64,000 nt of DNA, taken from the NCBI GenBank assembly GCA_963811905.1, contig CAWETK010000018.1, forward strand, positions 496,001 through 560,000, given 5' to 3'. Each line of letters opens with the position of its first letter. Within the stretch, counting starts at the first letter, position 1. Below are positions 43,212-53,466 of this stretch, piece after piece. The stretch comes from DATFVA01 sp963811905 (lineage in GTDB: Bacteria; Bacteroidota; Ignavibacteria; Ignavibacteriales; Ignavibacteriaceae). The translations under genes were made by a program, and so were the position numbers. The notes beneath the pieces are model-generated. The model searched no databases and was not told where the DNA came from. It saw only the letters and a list, made by a program, of their open reading frames with translations.

Positions 43212-45701
43212 TTACTCGACTTTAACCTCTATCTTCGGATTGTATTCATACTCAGTGACAGCAGGGTCTCTGCCTGTGCTATGTCCTTTGGAGACATATT
43301 TAATTACAAGTGTTTTCTTTTCAGTATTGTACTCATATCCCGCTTCATTACGGTCAAGGTAGCTGGAGTCTGTAAATAGCTTAAGCTTTATTCCGTTTAC
43401 TGTTACACTTTTTACGGGTTCCGTTCTGTAAATATTAAACACGTACCACCCTATCTCAGGAACGTATTCGCCTTCTTTTTTCTCTAACTTTATATCCAAT
43501 CCCGGATTGTTGTTTACTGTTATATTTGTTACCAGGTAATCACCTTCCCGGTACTTCAGGCTACTGCCGTCGTCCTGGTATAACTCATACTTTGAATTTT
43601 CTCCAGGGAAAATTTTAAGCATCAGAAAATTTACATCCTTATTATTTTGTGTAACATATTCCAGCTTCTTCTGCATAGGTATTATCCCGCCTTCCCTTAC
43701 AAATAACGGGATCCTGTCTATGGGGGCTTCAGCAAGTATCCATTGCCCGCCTTCATAAACTTTATTATCCCACCAGCCAAGCCACTTCCCTTCAGGCAGA
43801 TACAGTTTTTTCGAATTCTCAAACTCCGAAAGCACCGGGGCAACAAGCAGGTTATCTCCTATCATATATTGATACTGCGCTTCGTTAGAGTAACACTCAT
43901 CGTCATCCTGGTAATTCAGAAACATGGATCGTACGATAGGCACTCCCGTCCTGGATGCATTATAAAATTCCGTATAGAAGAACGGCAGCATTTCATACCG
44001 CAGATCTATTACAGCTTTTACCCATCTTTCAACCTCTTCACCGAAAGCCCACGGCTCCTGGTCGCGCGTATTTATTATTGTGTGTCCCCTGTAAAAAGGA
44101 GTAAAGGCTCCTAACTCCATCCATCTTGTGTACAGTCTTTGCGAAGGCGAACCAAAGAAGCCGCCAACATCGCTGCCGCAGAAAGCAACACCGCTCATAC
44201 TCAATCCCTGCACCATTGTACACGCAAGCTTCAGATGCACTTCGCTTGCCGCATTATCGCCTGTCCATACCGCTGCATATCTTTGAATACCTGAAAATCC
44301 GGCACGTGTAAGAATAAAAGGACGCTTGCCGGGAAGATTGTTCTTAATTCCCTCAAAGGCTGCCTTCGCCATCTCAAGCGCATAAACATTATGGATTTTT
44401 TTATATGAAGCTCCAAAACCGTTATCATCGAATTGAATAATATCCGGTATCGCCTGTCCCCACGCTGACGGTTCATTCATATCGTTCCAGATCCCGTCAA
44501 CGCCCTGCTGCAAGAGTTCTGCATTCTTCTTTCCCCACCATTCGCGGGTTTCTTTTTTTGTGAAATCCGGAAAATATGCCCACCCCGGCCAGACCTGCCC
44601 CTGGTAGACCACGCCGTCCGGATACTTTGCAAAAAGATCCCTTTCAAGACCTTCCCTGGCGGGTGCATAATCATTGGTATCTGCTTTTACACCCGGATCG
44701 ATAATAGTAACAACCTTAAATCCTTTACTTCCAAGTTCGTTAAGCATTTTCGGAGGATTGGGAAACCTGTCGTTATCCCAGCTAAAAACCCGGTATCCGT
44801 TCATATAATGTATATCGAGGTAGATAACATCACAGGGAATATTTTTATCGCGGAATGTCTGAGCAAGCGTCTGCACAGTGGATTCAGGGTAATAACTCCA
44901 TTTGCTCTGCTGATATCCCAGGGCCCACATCGGCGGCATTTCCATCCTCCCCGTGAGCAGCGTATAAAGAGAAATAACTTTCCTGATTTCGGGTCCGTTT
45001 ATGAAATAATAATCAAGTTCGCCCTTATCAGCGCCGAACCAGTAAAACCTGTTATTGCTGGCTCCCATATTAAAATACGACCGGTAGGTATTGTCGAAGA
45101 ATATACCATACGCCTTGTGGTTACGGATCCCTATGAAAAAAGGAATCGACTGGTAAAGCGGATCCTGCTTTTCTGTATAATCCGGTGTATCCGAATTCCA
45201 CATTGTCCATTGTTCGCCGTTCTTCTTCAGGTTCCCGGTTTTTTCTCCAAGTCCGTAAAACAGTTCATCTTTAAATAGGCTCTTAAAGCATCTGACCTCA
45301 TCAGCGTCAAAACTAACCCCGAAACTTTTTTCATCTTCATTCAGCAGGTTCATATTTTTGTCATAAATGCTTACCCTGCACGGCGATTTTGTTACTCTGA
45401 CAATCAGTTCTTTGGTGGCAATCTCATAATAACCGGAATTATCACTATATGAAAATGTTCCGGAAGAATTATTTATTACCGCGTATGAGGGAGCTTTTGA
45501 GAATTCCTCCTTGTTCGTGAACCTGAAACGTATAATATCATCGTTTATTACGTATAGGTTGAAGAGTGCATTACTGAGCTTAAACTCGATCCGGTTGTCA
45601 AATTTCTGCACGGAGACAACATCACCGGCAAACTTGAAATCTGCATAAGTACTTTTCATTAAGGCAGCCATAATTACGATTAAGAAAATTTTCTTTAACA
45701 T
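43212..45701 (-). CDS. Glycoside hydrolase family 31 alpha-glucosidase
   Basis: 829 aa from ATG 45701, chosen because it opens a proper signal peptide (FLIVIMAALMKSTYA); the frame continues upstream for 23 unconvincing codons. N-terminal beta-sandwich domains, then the TIM-barrel with the nucleophile D407 in WNDMNEPSAW and the acid/base D482 in WTGDNAASEV, substrate-site residues in YLDIHYMNGYRVF, and C-terminal beta domains. Hydrolyses alpha-linked glucosides (or related alpha-xylosides) after export to the periplasm. No carbohydrate operon is visible around it. Confidence 0.93.
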   Translation of the reverse strand: MLKKIFLIVIMAALMKSTYADFKFAGDVVSVQKFDNRIEFKLSNALFNLYVINDDIIRFRFTNKEEFSKAPSYAVINNSSGTFSYSDNSGYYEIATKELIVRVTKSPCRVSIYDKNMNLLNEDEKSFGVSFDADEVRCFKSLFKDELFYGLGEKTGNLKKNGEQWTMWNSDTPDYTEKQDPLYQSIPFFIGIRNHKAYGIFFDNTYRSYFNMGASNNRFYWFGADKGELDYYFINGPEIRKVISLYTLLTGRMEMPPMWALGYQQSKWSYYPESTVQTLAQTFRDKNIPCDVIYLDIHYMNGYRVFSWDNDRFPNPPKMLNELGSKGFKVVTIIDPGVKADTNDYAPAREGLERDLFAKYPDGVVYQGQVWPGWAYFPDFTKKETREWWGKKNAELLQQGVDGIWNDMNEPSAWGQAIPDIIQFDDNGFGASYKKIHNVYALEMAKAAFEGIKNNLPGKRPFILTRAGFSGIQRYAAVWTGDNAASEVHLKLACTMVQGLSMSGVAFCGSDVGGFFGSPSQRLYTRWMELGAFTPFYRGHTIINTRDQEPWAFGEEVERWVKAVIDLRYEMLPFFYTEFYNASRTGVPIVRSMFLNYQDDDECYSNEAQYQYMIGDNLLVAPVLSEFENSKKLYLPEGKWLGWWDNKVYEGGQWILAEAPIDRIPLFVREGGIIPMQKKLEYVTQNNKDVNFLMLKIFPGENSKYELYQDDGSSLKYREGDYLVTNITVNNNPGLDIKLEKKEGEYVPEIGWYVFNIYRTEPVKSVTVNGIKLKLFTDSSYLDRNEAGYEYNTEKKTLVIKYVSKGHSTGRDPAVTEYEYNPKIEVKVE

Positions 45702-46130
45702 AAATCTTCTATAAAATAATATAAGAAGTGACCATATTGAAAAATAATGAAAAGGAGGGAAAATCGGCAATTGAGAGTTGCGTGAGCCGGTACCTTACAT
45801 CCGTTAAACTTATCATTTATCTGCCGGAGGCAGACATTTTACAGTTTGAAGGTAATGGGATTAGAAGATAAGACGATGAGAGGTTAAGGGGTTAAGATGG
45901 CATAAGGCTCAAAGTCAAGAGATTGCATTGTCATTTCGAATTCCTGCAAACGCAGCTCGGGTATTCAGACCGTGGTGAGAAATCTGTAGAGGAAAGTTTC
46001 GCCCCGGAATTAAATTCAGAGAATACTCAAATGTGATATAGAATAAGCCCTCAAATTCTCGTATCGCTATAAATTAAACAGGTTTACACTTACCTTTAAT
46101 ATCGGCATAATAAAAAAATGAGGAATTAAG
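45702..46130. other. Intergenic region with degenerate repeats
   Basis: Promoter side of the GH31 gene and of the gene at 46131. Holds a small palindrome TCTGCCGGAGGCAGA (45829-45845), a short GA-rich patch (45855-45898) and a GTCATTTCGA...GAGAAATCT-type element around 45930-45990 of a kind common between genes in Bacteroidota. No gene seen. Confidence 0.5.
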
Positions 46131-46916
46131 ATGTCTCTATTTTTCAATCATCTAACACTACATAGAAAATATTCATATACAGAATTGAGTCCGGTATCAT
46201 GCAGCCTGTTTCATAATACTATTAAGCTTGGTGCAATAATCCTTCTATTTGTTCTTTCATATAATAGTGATATCCGGCCGCAGGAAAATACGAACTCCAA
46301 ATCGCTCCCGGATTGGGTTGCAGGGAAGTATGGTATTAATTCATTTTCTGACATAACTTCTATCAGCTTCACATTTAATGTCCGTAACAAAGACGTTACC
46401 GTAAAAAGAAGCTGGGTATGGGAACCAAAAACCGGCAAAGTTGTTTTTAACGGTCCGGGAATAAGCGGAGCGGACACCAGCGTTACATATAACAGGAACC
46501 AGATCGATACAAATAGCTCAACAACAGTATACGCCGACAAGAGATTCATCAATGACCAGTACTGGCTGCTCTTCCCTTTCCACCTGGTATGGGATAAAAA
46601 TGTGGATATTAAAATCGTCGGGAAAAAGAAATTCCCTCTGAGTGATGAAACAGGTACTTCCGTTGTCGTCGAATATAAAAATAATGTCGGCTATACTCCT
46701 AATGATGTTTTTGTTTTATTCCTGGGTGACGATAATATGATAAAACAGTGGATATACAGACCTGGCGGAAGCAAGGAAAAAGAAAGACCCTATACCTGGG
46801 AAGGCAATAAACAATTTGATGGAATTACTATAAGTACTGAACATTACGGAAAAGATAGCCACACAAAAGTATGGTTCACAAACATAAAGGTTGAGGCAAA
46901 TCATACGATAAAATAA
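46131..46916 (+). CDS. Hypothetical exported protein
   Basis: 261 aa, not recognised. A hydrophobic segment at about residues 31-45 (LGAIILLFVLSYNSD) after a longer than usual N-terminus suggests an uncleaved signal or a start further in. The rest is beta-rich with many Tyr, Trp and Asn (SWVWEPKTGKVVF, WLLFPFHLVWDKNVDI). The layout resembles small outer-membrane-associated or periplasmic proteins. ATG start preceded by an AT-rich stretch with GAGGAAT. Monocistronic. Confidence 0.65.
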   Translation: MSLFFNHLTLHRKYSYTELSPVSCSLFHNTIKLGAIILLFVLSYNSDIRPQENTNSKSLPDWVAGKYGINSFSDITSISFTFNVRNKDVTVKRSWVWEPKTGKVVFNGPGISGADTSVTYNRNQIDTNSSTTVYADKRFINDQYWLLFPFHLVWDKNVDIKIVGKKKFPLSDETGTSVVVEYKNNVGYTPNDVFVLFLGDDNMIKQWIYRPGGSKEKERPYTWEGNKQFDGITISTEHYGKDSHTKVWFTNIKVEANHTIK

Positions 46917-47010
46917 AAATCACTAAACCGGAAATTGTTAGTGCTTCTTTATCAATTTTTGCCTATTATCAATAAAGCTTCCCGTCATTTAAAACGAGAA
47001 AGGGCAGAAA

Positions 47011-47463
47011 ATGAAAACAGTAAGAGAAATTCTTTTAAGCAAAGGTTACGATATATATTCTGTTTCACCGGATGACACAATATTCAGTGCATTAAAACTA
47101 ATGGCGGAAAAGAAAATAGGAGCACTGCTGGTTATGGAAAACGACAGCATAGTGGGTGTTATGTCGGAACGTGATTATGCCCGCAAAGTAGTTTTAGAAG
47201 GAAAATCTTCCAGGGATGCATCTGTAAGAGAAATAATGTCGGACAAGGTAATTTATGTCGAGATGGACCGGCTGGTAGAAGAGTGTATGGCATTGATGAT
47301 TGAGAAAAGGATCCGCCACCTCCCTGTTTTAGAAAATGAAAAACTGATCGGCCTGATATCCATCGGCGATGTTGTTAAAGCTGTCATCGATGAAAAAGAA
47401 TTTGTGATAAGTCAGCTCGTCCATTACATCAAGAGTACCCCGGAGATTGTAGAAGTTGCCTGA
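47011..47463 (+). CDS. CBS-domain protein
   Basis: 150 aa made of two CBS domains (residues about 10-62 and 72-130), with VGVMSERDYARKVVLEG and LPVLENEKLIGLISIGDVVKA, which are typical adenosyl-nucleotide-binding modules. There is no catalytic part. Such stand-alone proteins sense AMP/ATP or SAM and bind other enzymes. Ribosome binding site GAAAGGGC. The gene ends in VEVA just before a repeat-rich spacer. Confidence 0.9.
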   Translation: MKTVREILLSKGYDIYSVSPDDTIFSALKLMAEKKIGALLVMENDSIVGVMSERDYARKVVLEGKSSRDASVREIMSDKVIYVEMDRLVEECMALMIEKRIRHLPVLENEKLIGLISIGDVVKAVIDEKEFVISQLVHYIKSTPEIVEVA

Positions 47464-47700
47464 GGATTTGGTCATTAGTAATTGGTAGTTGGGCATTAGG
47501 ACAACAAAGTGAAGTGCTAAACTTTAAGCACTTCATCAATTAATCTTCACAATTCGTAATTGGCTCAATTCCCAAATCAATCCGCTAAATCCGTTTAATT
47601 AACTTAATTCTCCAATCAATCCGCCCAATCCGAAATTCGCTCAATCCGTAAATTCTTCAATTAATCCGCCTAATCCGCTCAATCCCTTAATTCGCTAAAT
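47464..47700. repeat. Degenerate AATTCGCTCAATCCGC repeats between convergent genes
   Basis: About eight imperfect units of the type AATCCGCTCAAT / AATTCGCTAAAT, plus a TTGGTCATTAGTAATTGG unit right after the CBS gene stop. The last units overlap the final codons of the PEBP gene (LNLAN-stop on the minus strand). Confidence 0.7.
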
Positions 47701-48163
47701 TCAACCCCCGACCGTACTTCCCCATCAACTCTCCCTTTGCAATAATATGTCCCTCCATCTTTTTCATTACTTCTTTCCTGGTGGCTCCTGAATCAAGATG
47801 CACAGCAGTATTAAGCCCGTATATCCTGAAATAATACCTGTGTGTGCCCGAAGGAGGGCAGGGACCGCCGTAACCGATCCTTCCGAAATCGTTCGTCCCC
47901 ATCAGAATCTCATCCGGAATATTTTTAGTCGGTGTAGTATTTTCCATCAATGAATTCACCCTTGAGGGGATGTTGTATACAATCCAGTGTACAAAATTGC
48001 CGCTTGGTGCATCTGGATCTTCAACAATAACAGCAAAAGTCTTTACTCCCTCAACACTGCAGGTCCAGTTTAACTGTGGAGAAATATTCGCTCCGTCGCA
48101 GGTAAACTTTGAGGGGATCAAATCTCCTTCACCGAAAGAACGCGAGCCGATTTCGATTTCCAT
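47687..48163 (-). CDS. YbhB/YbcL-family PEBP-like protein
   Basis: 158 aa phosphatidylethanolamine-binding-protein fold. The family motifs DPDAPSGNFVHW and GGPCPPSGTHRYYF, which form the ligand pocket, are present. Cytoplasmic (no signal). Role in bacteria unclear. The C-terminal residues LNLAN are encoded in repeat DNA, suggesting the original end was changed. Downstream of nuoN by 123 bases and probably separate from the nuo operon. Confidence 0.88.
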   Translation of the reverse strand: MEIEIGSRSFGEGDLIPSKFTCDGANISPQLNWTCSVEGVKTFAVIVEDPDAPSGNFVHWIVYNIPSRVNSLMENTTPTKNIPDEILMGTNDFGRIGYGGPCPPSGTHRYYFRIYGLNTAVHLDSGATRKEVMKKMEGHIIAKGELMGKYGRGLNLAN

Positions 48164-48286
48164 ATCATACTCCCCTTTTCCTGTTGGGGAAAAGTTGTTA
48201 TAGTATTACATAGTGTTTAATAAGAAAAAGAACCAGACCACATACCTAAATAATATCGCCATATACAAAATTATTCTAAATTCAGA

Positions 48287-49723
48287 TCAACTTAAACCGG
48301 TAACAAGTGATTTAATCAGGTTAAGGAGTCCGGCGGGGGCCACTCCGAACCATATGAGAAGCAGTGTGAGGATTCCAAGTGCGAAACCGCTGCTTAAGGT
48401 AAACCCTGCAGCAGATTTTGAGACATCAGACTCCGGCCTGGAGTACATTGCAGCGATGATCCTCAGGTAATAATACAATCCTATTACACTGTTAATAACG
48501 AGACTTATTACGAGAACCCAAAGAGCAGTATTCACTCCTGAAAGAAGCAGATAATATTTCCCAATGAATCCTGCGGTTAAAGGAATGCCCGCAAGTGAAA
48601 ATAACATTGCTGTAAAAATCGCTGCAGTTAACGGTCTGTTGTAATATAAACCCTTGTAATCTTCTATATTCTCTGCCTCTCTGTCCTTACCCGACATAAT
48701 TGTAACCACTCCGAAGGCTCCTATTGTTGTAACGAAATATGCCGCAAGATAGAATGTGGCAGCATTTACACCCATAGATCCGGCAGCAAGGAATGCAACC
48801 AGCAGGTACCCGAGATGGGCAATGGAGGAATATGCAAGGATCCTTTTTACATTAGTTTGCTTAAGAGCCAGAAGATTTCCTGTAAACATCGATGCGACAG
48901 CAATTACTGTAAATATTACTACCAGCGGATAAAAGCTGTAAAGGTTTAACTGGTAGAATAACCTGAGAAGGAAAGCAAAAACTCCCCCCTTTGATATGGT
49001 GGCGATAAACGCGGTAACAGGAGCGGGAGCACCTTCATATACATCCGGAGTCCACAAATGAAACGGCACAATGGCAAGTTTAAACCCGATCCCGATTATC
49101 ATCAGGGCAAAACCGAATACAGGGAAAGGAGATACCTCAGTACCGGAGAGCAGAGCCTTCACAATATCCGGAAAAAACATTGAACCTGTATCTGCATAAA
49201 CCAGAGCCATTCCGTAAAGAAGAAAAGCAGATGAAGCCGCTGCAAGTATTAAATACTTGATTCCTGCCTCAATCGGTTTCTCACTGAACCGGGAATAAGA
49301 GATCAGGACATAGAGAGATACACTAAGTAGTTCAAGTCCCAAAAAGAAAGAAATAAAATGATTACTGGCTGCTATAATTGCCGATCCGAGAACGGCATTA
49401 AAGATCAGGATGTAGTATTCCTCCCTGTTTATTTCCCTGTCTTTAAGATACTTATAAGATAGAAGGACCACAAAGAAAGCTCCTGCAAAGATCAGTCCCC
49501 AGTAAAACAATGCATAGTTGTCAACGATAAGAAGCGGCGTAACCTGCCGCGGCATATAGGCTGTCACATAAAACAAACTTATAAATGCGGCAATGAGTGC
49601 CAGTAGTGAAAAGACATTTACAACAGCATGATACCTTTTCATAGCAATCGTGATCATTATAACAACCGGTGCAAGTGCTATAATAATTAAAGGGATTAGT
49701 ACGTAAAAATCCTGTGCATTCAT
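48287..49723 (-). CDS. nuoN: NADH-quinone oxidoreductase subunit N
   Basis: 478 aa, 14 membrane helices, antiporter-like subunit of complex I. The conserved proton-channel lysine/glutamate helices (LGLELLSVSLYVLISYSR, KLAIVPFHLWTPDVYEGAP, KRILAYSSIAHLGYLL) are present. Last gene of the nuo operon; overlaps nuoM by four bases. Confidence 0.96.
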   Translation of the reverse strand: MNAQDFYVLIPLIIIALAPVVIMITIAMKRYHAVVNVFSLLALIAAFISLFYVTAYMPRQVTPLLIVDNYALFYWGLIFAGAFFVVLLSYKYLKDREINREEYYILIFNAVLGSAIIAASNHFISFFLGLELLSVSLYVLISYSRFSEKPIEAGIKYLILAAASSAFLLYGMALVYADTGSMFFPDIVKALLSGTEVSPFPVFGFALMIIGIGFKLAIVPFHLWTPDVYEGAPAPVTAFIATISKGGVFAFLLRLFYQLNLYSFYPLVVIFTVIAVASMFTGNLLALKQTNVKRILAYSSIAHLGYLLVAFLAAGSMGVNAATFYLAAYFVTTIGAFGVVTIMSGKDREAENIEDYKGLYYNRPLTAAIFTAMLFSLAGIPLTAGFIGKYYLLLSGVNTALWVLVISLVINSVIGLYYYLRIIAAMYSRPESDVSKSAAGFTLSSGFALGILTLLLIWFGVAPAGLLNLIKSLVTGLS

Positions 49724-51285
49724 TTCAGACCCGCAGGCTTTTTGATTTCAGCAAATTTATTCTGACTGTTCTGATCAGGATATTTATAAACTTCAATAGA
49801 TGACGGGTTTTGATTATAATTTAATATTTCTTTAATGGACGGCTGAGATGTTTTAAGGAATGAACCGGGATAAATACCTATCCATACAATTGCTATAACA
49901 AGGCTTCCCATTATTAAAATTTCCCTCCCGTCAAAATCTGAGATCTTCCACTCTTCAACTTTTTCACCGAAGAATACCTTCTGCAGGATCCTAAGCGAAT
50001 AAAGAGTAGAAGCAACAAGTCCAAGCGAAGCTATGATAGTCCAGAATACTGTAAACTGAAATGAACCGGCAAGTATCAGGAATTCAGCAATGAAATTACC
50101 CAGAGCAGGAAGTCCGAGAGAGGCCATTGCAAACAGCAATCCTATTCCGCCCATTTTAGGAACCTGGTCCCACAATCCTCCAAGCCTGTTGAGATCCCTT
50201 GTGTGAATTCTGTCCTGTATCGCACCCACAAGAATAAATAATGCACCTGTACTTATTCCGTGAGTCAGCATCTGCATCACCACACCCTGCATCGCAAGTT
50301 CATTAAAAGTAAAAGCGCCAAGGAGAACAAAGCCCATATGACTTACACTCGTATATGCAACCAGTCTTTTAAAATCAGTCTGTGCAAATGCCAGCTTTGC
50401 CCCGTAAAGGATTCCGGCAACACCGAGTATGATCGCGGCCGGAGCAAAAGTCCTGCTTGCTTCCGGGAAGAAAGGAATAACAAACCTGAGTATACCATAA
50501 GCCCCCGTCTTCAGCAGAAGTCCCGCAAGTATTACACTTCCTGCAGTAGGTGCTTCCGTGTGTGCATCGGGCAGCCAGTTATGGAACGGCACGGCAGGCA
50601 GCTTTACGATGAATGCGATAAGAAAGCCCAGCATAATCCACATTCCTGCTGCGGACGATAAATGCGTGCCAAGCAATGCCGTATAATCAAATGTATATTC
50701 ACCAGTATTATGCGCGTGTATAAAATAGAGCGCGAGTATCGCTATGAACATCAGCAGTCCGCTCGCCTGTGTAAACAGGAAGAATTTAAAAGATGCATAA
50801 ACCCTGTTCTCATGTCCCCATATCCCGATCAGGAAATACATAGGGATCAGCATCACTTCCCAGAAAGAATAAAAAAGGAAAAGATCAAGTGCTGTAAATA
50901 CTCCTGTTATTCCTGCAAGGATCCACATCAGGTTAAAATGGTAAAAACCTACACTCTTTTTGATCCCCTTCCAGGATGTAAGCACAGAAATTATCCCGAG
51001 GAACAGGGTAAGCAGTATTAACAGGATGCTTAGGCCGTCAGCCCCGAAGTGAAGACTTATGCCGAACTGCGGAATCCATTGAAATCTTGCTTCGGCTATC
51101 CATTTCTGACCATTACTTATACTGAAAAAGCCGGGTGAGTTCAGCCATAAAATAATCGCAAGCACAAAGGCGGCAGTTAAAAACACAAGAGATATCCACC
51201 TTGAAGCTGTGTCGTTAATTTTGGCAAACAGCCACGCAAGCAATCCTCCGGCAAATAATAATATGATGATATAAATAAGTATCAT
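49720..51285 (-). CDS. nuoM: NADH-quinone oxidoreductase subunit M
   Basis: 521 aa, 14 membrane helices. Antiporter-like pump subunit with FYSFWEVMLIPMYFLIGIWG (channel Glu), KLPAVPFHNWLPDAHTEAPT and KRLVAYTSVSHMGFVLLG. Overlaps nuoL and nuoN by four bases each (ATGA), so coupled translation. Confidence 0.97.
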   Translation of the reverse strand: MILIYIIILLFAGGLLAWLFAKINDTASRWISLVFLTAAFVLAIILWLNSPGFFSISNGQKWIAEARFQWIPQFGISLHFGADGLSILLILLTLFLGIISVLTSWKGIKKSVGFYHFNLMWILAGITGVFTALDLFLFYSFWEVMLIPMYFLIGIWGHENRVYASFKFFLFTQASGLLMFIAILALYFIHAHNTGEYTFDYTALLGTHLSSAAGMWIMLGFLIAFIVKLPAVPFHNWLPDAHTEAPTAGSVILAGLLLKTGAYGILRFVIPFFPEASRTFAPAAIILGVAGILYGAKLAFAQTDFKRLVAYTSVSHMGFVLLGAFTFNELAMQGVVMQMLTHGISTGALFILVGAIQDRIHTRDLNRLGGLWDQVPKMGGIGLLFAMASLGLPALGNFIAEFLILAGSFQFTVFWTIIASLGLVASTLYSLRILQKVFFGEKVEEWKISDFDGREILIMGSLVIAIVWIGIYPGSFLKTSQPSIKEILNYNQNPSSIEVYKYPDQNSQNKFAEIKKPAGLK

Positions 51286-53156
51286 GACAGCAGCACAATA
51301 GATATTGTAAGAATTGCACCGATAACAAGTCCCATTGCATACCAGCGGAGTTTTCCTGTTTGCGTCTGCTTAAGTATCGTGTGCCCTAACCCTGTGAACC
51401 AGGCAATAGATGTGTAGAAGTAATCGATGAAATCGTGCCTGTCTATTTCAGCCATCCACACAACAGGCTTTACAAAAATTATGTCATAGATTTTATCGAA
51501 AGCCCAACCCGAAAGGAGGAAATTTGCAAGAGCTGAGCGACTTCTTTCTGCAGGTCTTCTTTTTACATAAAGCAGATACGCAATAAAAATTCCTGACAAG
51601 GCGAGCACAGCAGTGATCACCTGGAATAAAATTTCGAGTCCTTCTGAAAAATGGTTCTCTATTACTTCGGGAAGAGTAGAGCTAAGGAACCTGGAAAATA
51701 TTGATACTCCTCCAAGGGTCGATGGTGTTTGGATAAATCCGCCGATAACCGACAGCACAGCCAGCACAATTAACGGAACGAGTATTAACTTGCTCAGTTT
51801 TTTTTCGGGCTTCATTTTTACTTCACCGTAAAAGGTAATGAAGACCATCCTGAATGTATAAATTGCTGTAATGAACGCTCCTGTTATAGCACCTATCCAG
51901 AGCCAGGGATTACCCCCGGCCGATGACCAGCTGTACCAGATAATTTCATCCTTACTATAAAACCCTGCTGTGACAAGGGGGAGAGCAGCCAGCGATGCAG
52001 AACCGATTAAAAAAGTGTAGAATGTAACAGGCATCTCTTTCCGCAGACCGCCCATCTTAAACATATTATGTTCATGATGAAGTGAGATTATAACTGCGCC
52101 TGCTCCGAGAAAGAGAAGAGCCTTGAAGAATGCATGGATCATAAAATGGAAGACTGCAGCCGACCACGCACCTACTCCGAGTGCAAGAAACATATAACCG
52201 ATCTGACTTATTGTAGAATAAGCCAGGACCCTTTTAATATCATATTGGGTTAAAGCACTGAACCCTGCAAGTAAAAGAGTGAGCGTCCCTATTACCGCAA
52301 CAATGGTCTGTACAGGCGGGGATAGTATGAATAGCACGTTTGTACGTGCAATAAGGTAAACGCCTGCTGTAACCATAGTTGCGGCATGTATTAATGCGCT
52401 TACAGGAGAGGGACCTGCCATTGCATCGGGAAGCCAGGTCTGAAGAGGAAGCTGTGCGGATTTTCCCAATGCACCCCCGAGCAAAAGTATGGATGCCGTA
52501 AATGCCATAGTAGAACCAACCGGCCATAAATGCTGAGCAGATGAAAGGATAGCGGCGATATTCAGGGTATTAAATTTCATCACGAGGTAGAAAAGTCCTA
52601 TAGCCATCGCCGTATCGCCCACCCTTGTGACTATAAATGCTTTCCTGGCTGCAGTTCCGTTTGCGGGATCTTTATACCAGAATCCAATAAGCAGATAACT
52701 GCAGAGGCCAACACCTTCCCAGCCCAGGTAAAGAAGCAGAAGGTTATCGGCCAGTACAAGGATCAGCATTGAAGCGATAAATAGATTCATATATGCGAAG
52801 AACCTTGAGTAGCCTTCATCATCGATCATAAATTCTGCAGAATAAAGATGGATGAGGAAGCCGACAAAGGTGATTACGAATATGAAAGTCATTGAGAGTG
52901 AATCAAGGTGAAAGGCTATCGAGGGACTGAAGCCTGCAACATCAAACCACTGCCATAAGGTCTGCACAAAAACTTTTGTATGGTCGAGTCCTGAAATAAA
53001 GGATATGCCTGTAAGGATAGTTAATATCGCCGACAGTCCTACGGTACCAACGCCGATAGTCCCCGCCGCTGCCCTGGATAACTTTTTACCAAATAGGGCA
53101 AGAAGTATAAACCCTATCAGCGGTAGCGCAATTATTATCCATAAAAGAGAGAGCAT
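51282..53156 (-). CDS. nuoL: NADH-quinone oxidoreductase subunit L
   Basis: 624 aa. Distal antiporter-like subunit with about 16 membrane helices and the long lateral helix region near the C-terminus. Motifs LLLLYLGWEGVGLCSYLLIG, KSAQLPLQTWLPDAMAGPSP and KRVLAYSTISQIGYMFLA are intact. One base separates it from nuoK. Confidence 0.97.
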   Translation of the reverse strand: MLSLLWIIIALPLIGFILLALFGKKLSRAAAGTIGVGTVGLSAILTILTGISFISGLDHTKVFVQTLWQWFDVAGFSPSIAFHLDSLSMTFIFVITFVGFLIHLYSAEFMIDDEGYSRFFAYMNLFIASMLILVLADNLLLLYLGWEGVGLCSYLLIGFWYKDPANGTAARKAFIVTRVGDTAMAIGLFYLVMKFNTLNIAAILSSAQHLWPVGSTMAFTASILLLGGALGKSAQLPLQTWLPDAMAGPSPVSALIHAATMVTAGVYLIARTNVLFILSPPVQTIVAVIGTLTLLLAGFSALTQYDIKRVLAYSTISQIGYMFLALGVGAWSAAVFHFMIHAFFKALLFLGAGAVIISLHHEHNMFKMGGLRKEMPVTFYTFLIGSASLAALPLVTAGFYSKDEIIWYSWSSAGGNPWLWIGAITGAFITAIYTFRMVFITFYGEVKMKPEKKLSKLILVPLIVLAVLSVIGGFIQTPSTLGGVSIFSRFLSSTLPEVIENHFSEGLEILFQVITAVLALSGIFIAYLLYVKRRPAERSRSALANFLLSGWAFDKIYDIIFVKPVVWMAEIDRHDFIDYFYTSIAWFTGLGHTILKQTQTGKLRWYAMGLVIGAILTISIVLLS

Positions 53157-53157
53157 T

Positions 53158-53466
53158 CTAATCCTTTAATTTATCAAGTTTATCGGCATCAAGCGTCTTG
53201 AATTTGTGATAGATCTGAAGTATAAGAGCCAGTCCTACAGCAACTTCTGCAGCTGCCATCGCAAGGATGAAAATGAACATTACCTGTCCGTCGGGCTGCA
53301 TCCATTTTGAGGCCCCGATAATAAAAGCCATCCCTGCAGCATTCAGCATTATCTCAATCGACATTAGAATAAAAACGAGATTTCTGCGGATCAGTACTCC
53401 TGTTATACCGATCATAAAAAGGATCCCGGTCAGAATGAATCCTGCCATTAAAGGGACATTATTCAT
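53158..53466 (-). CDS. nuoK: NADH-quinone oxidoreductase subunit K
   Basis: 102 aa, three membrane helices. Conserved glutamates in MSIEIMLNAAGMAFI and AMAAAEVAVGLALIL, which form part of the proton path. Start overlaps the end of nuoJ by 8 bases. Confidence 0.96.
   Translation of the reverse strand: MNNVPLMAGFILTGILFMIGITGVLIRRNLVFILMSIEIMLNAAGMAFIIGASKWMQPDGQVMFIFILAMAAAEVAVGLALILQIYHKFKTLDADKLDKLKD

Noticed and set aside
44808..45278. 156-codon plus-strand frame opposite the GH31 gene
   Set aside because: Lies entirely within the conserved GH31 barrel on the other strand.
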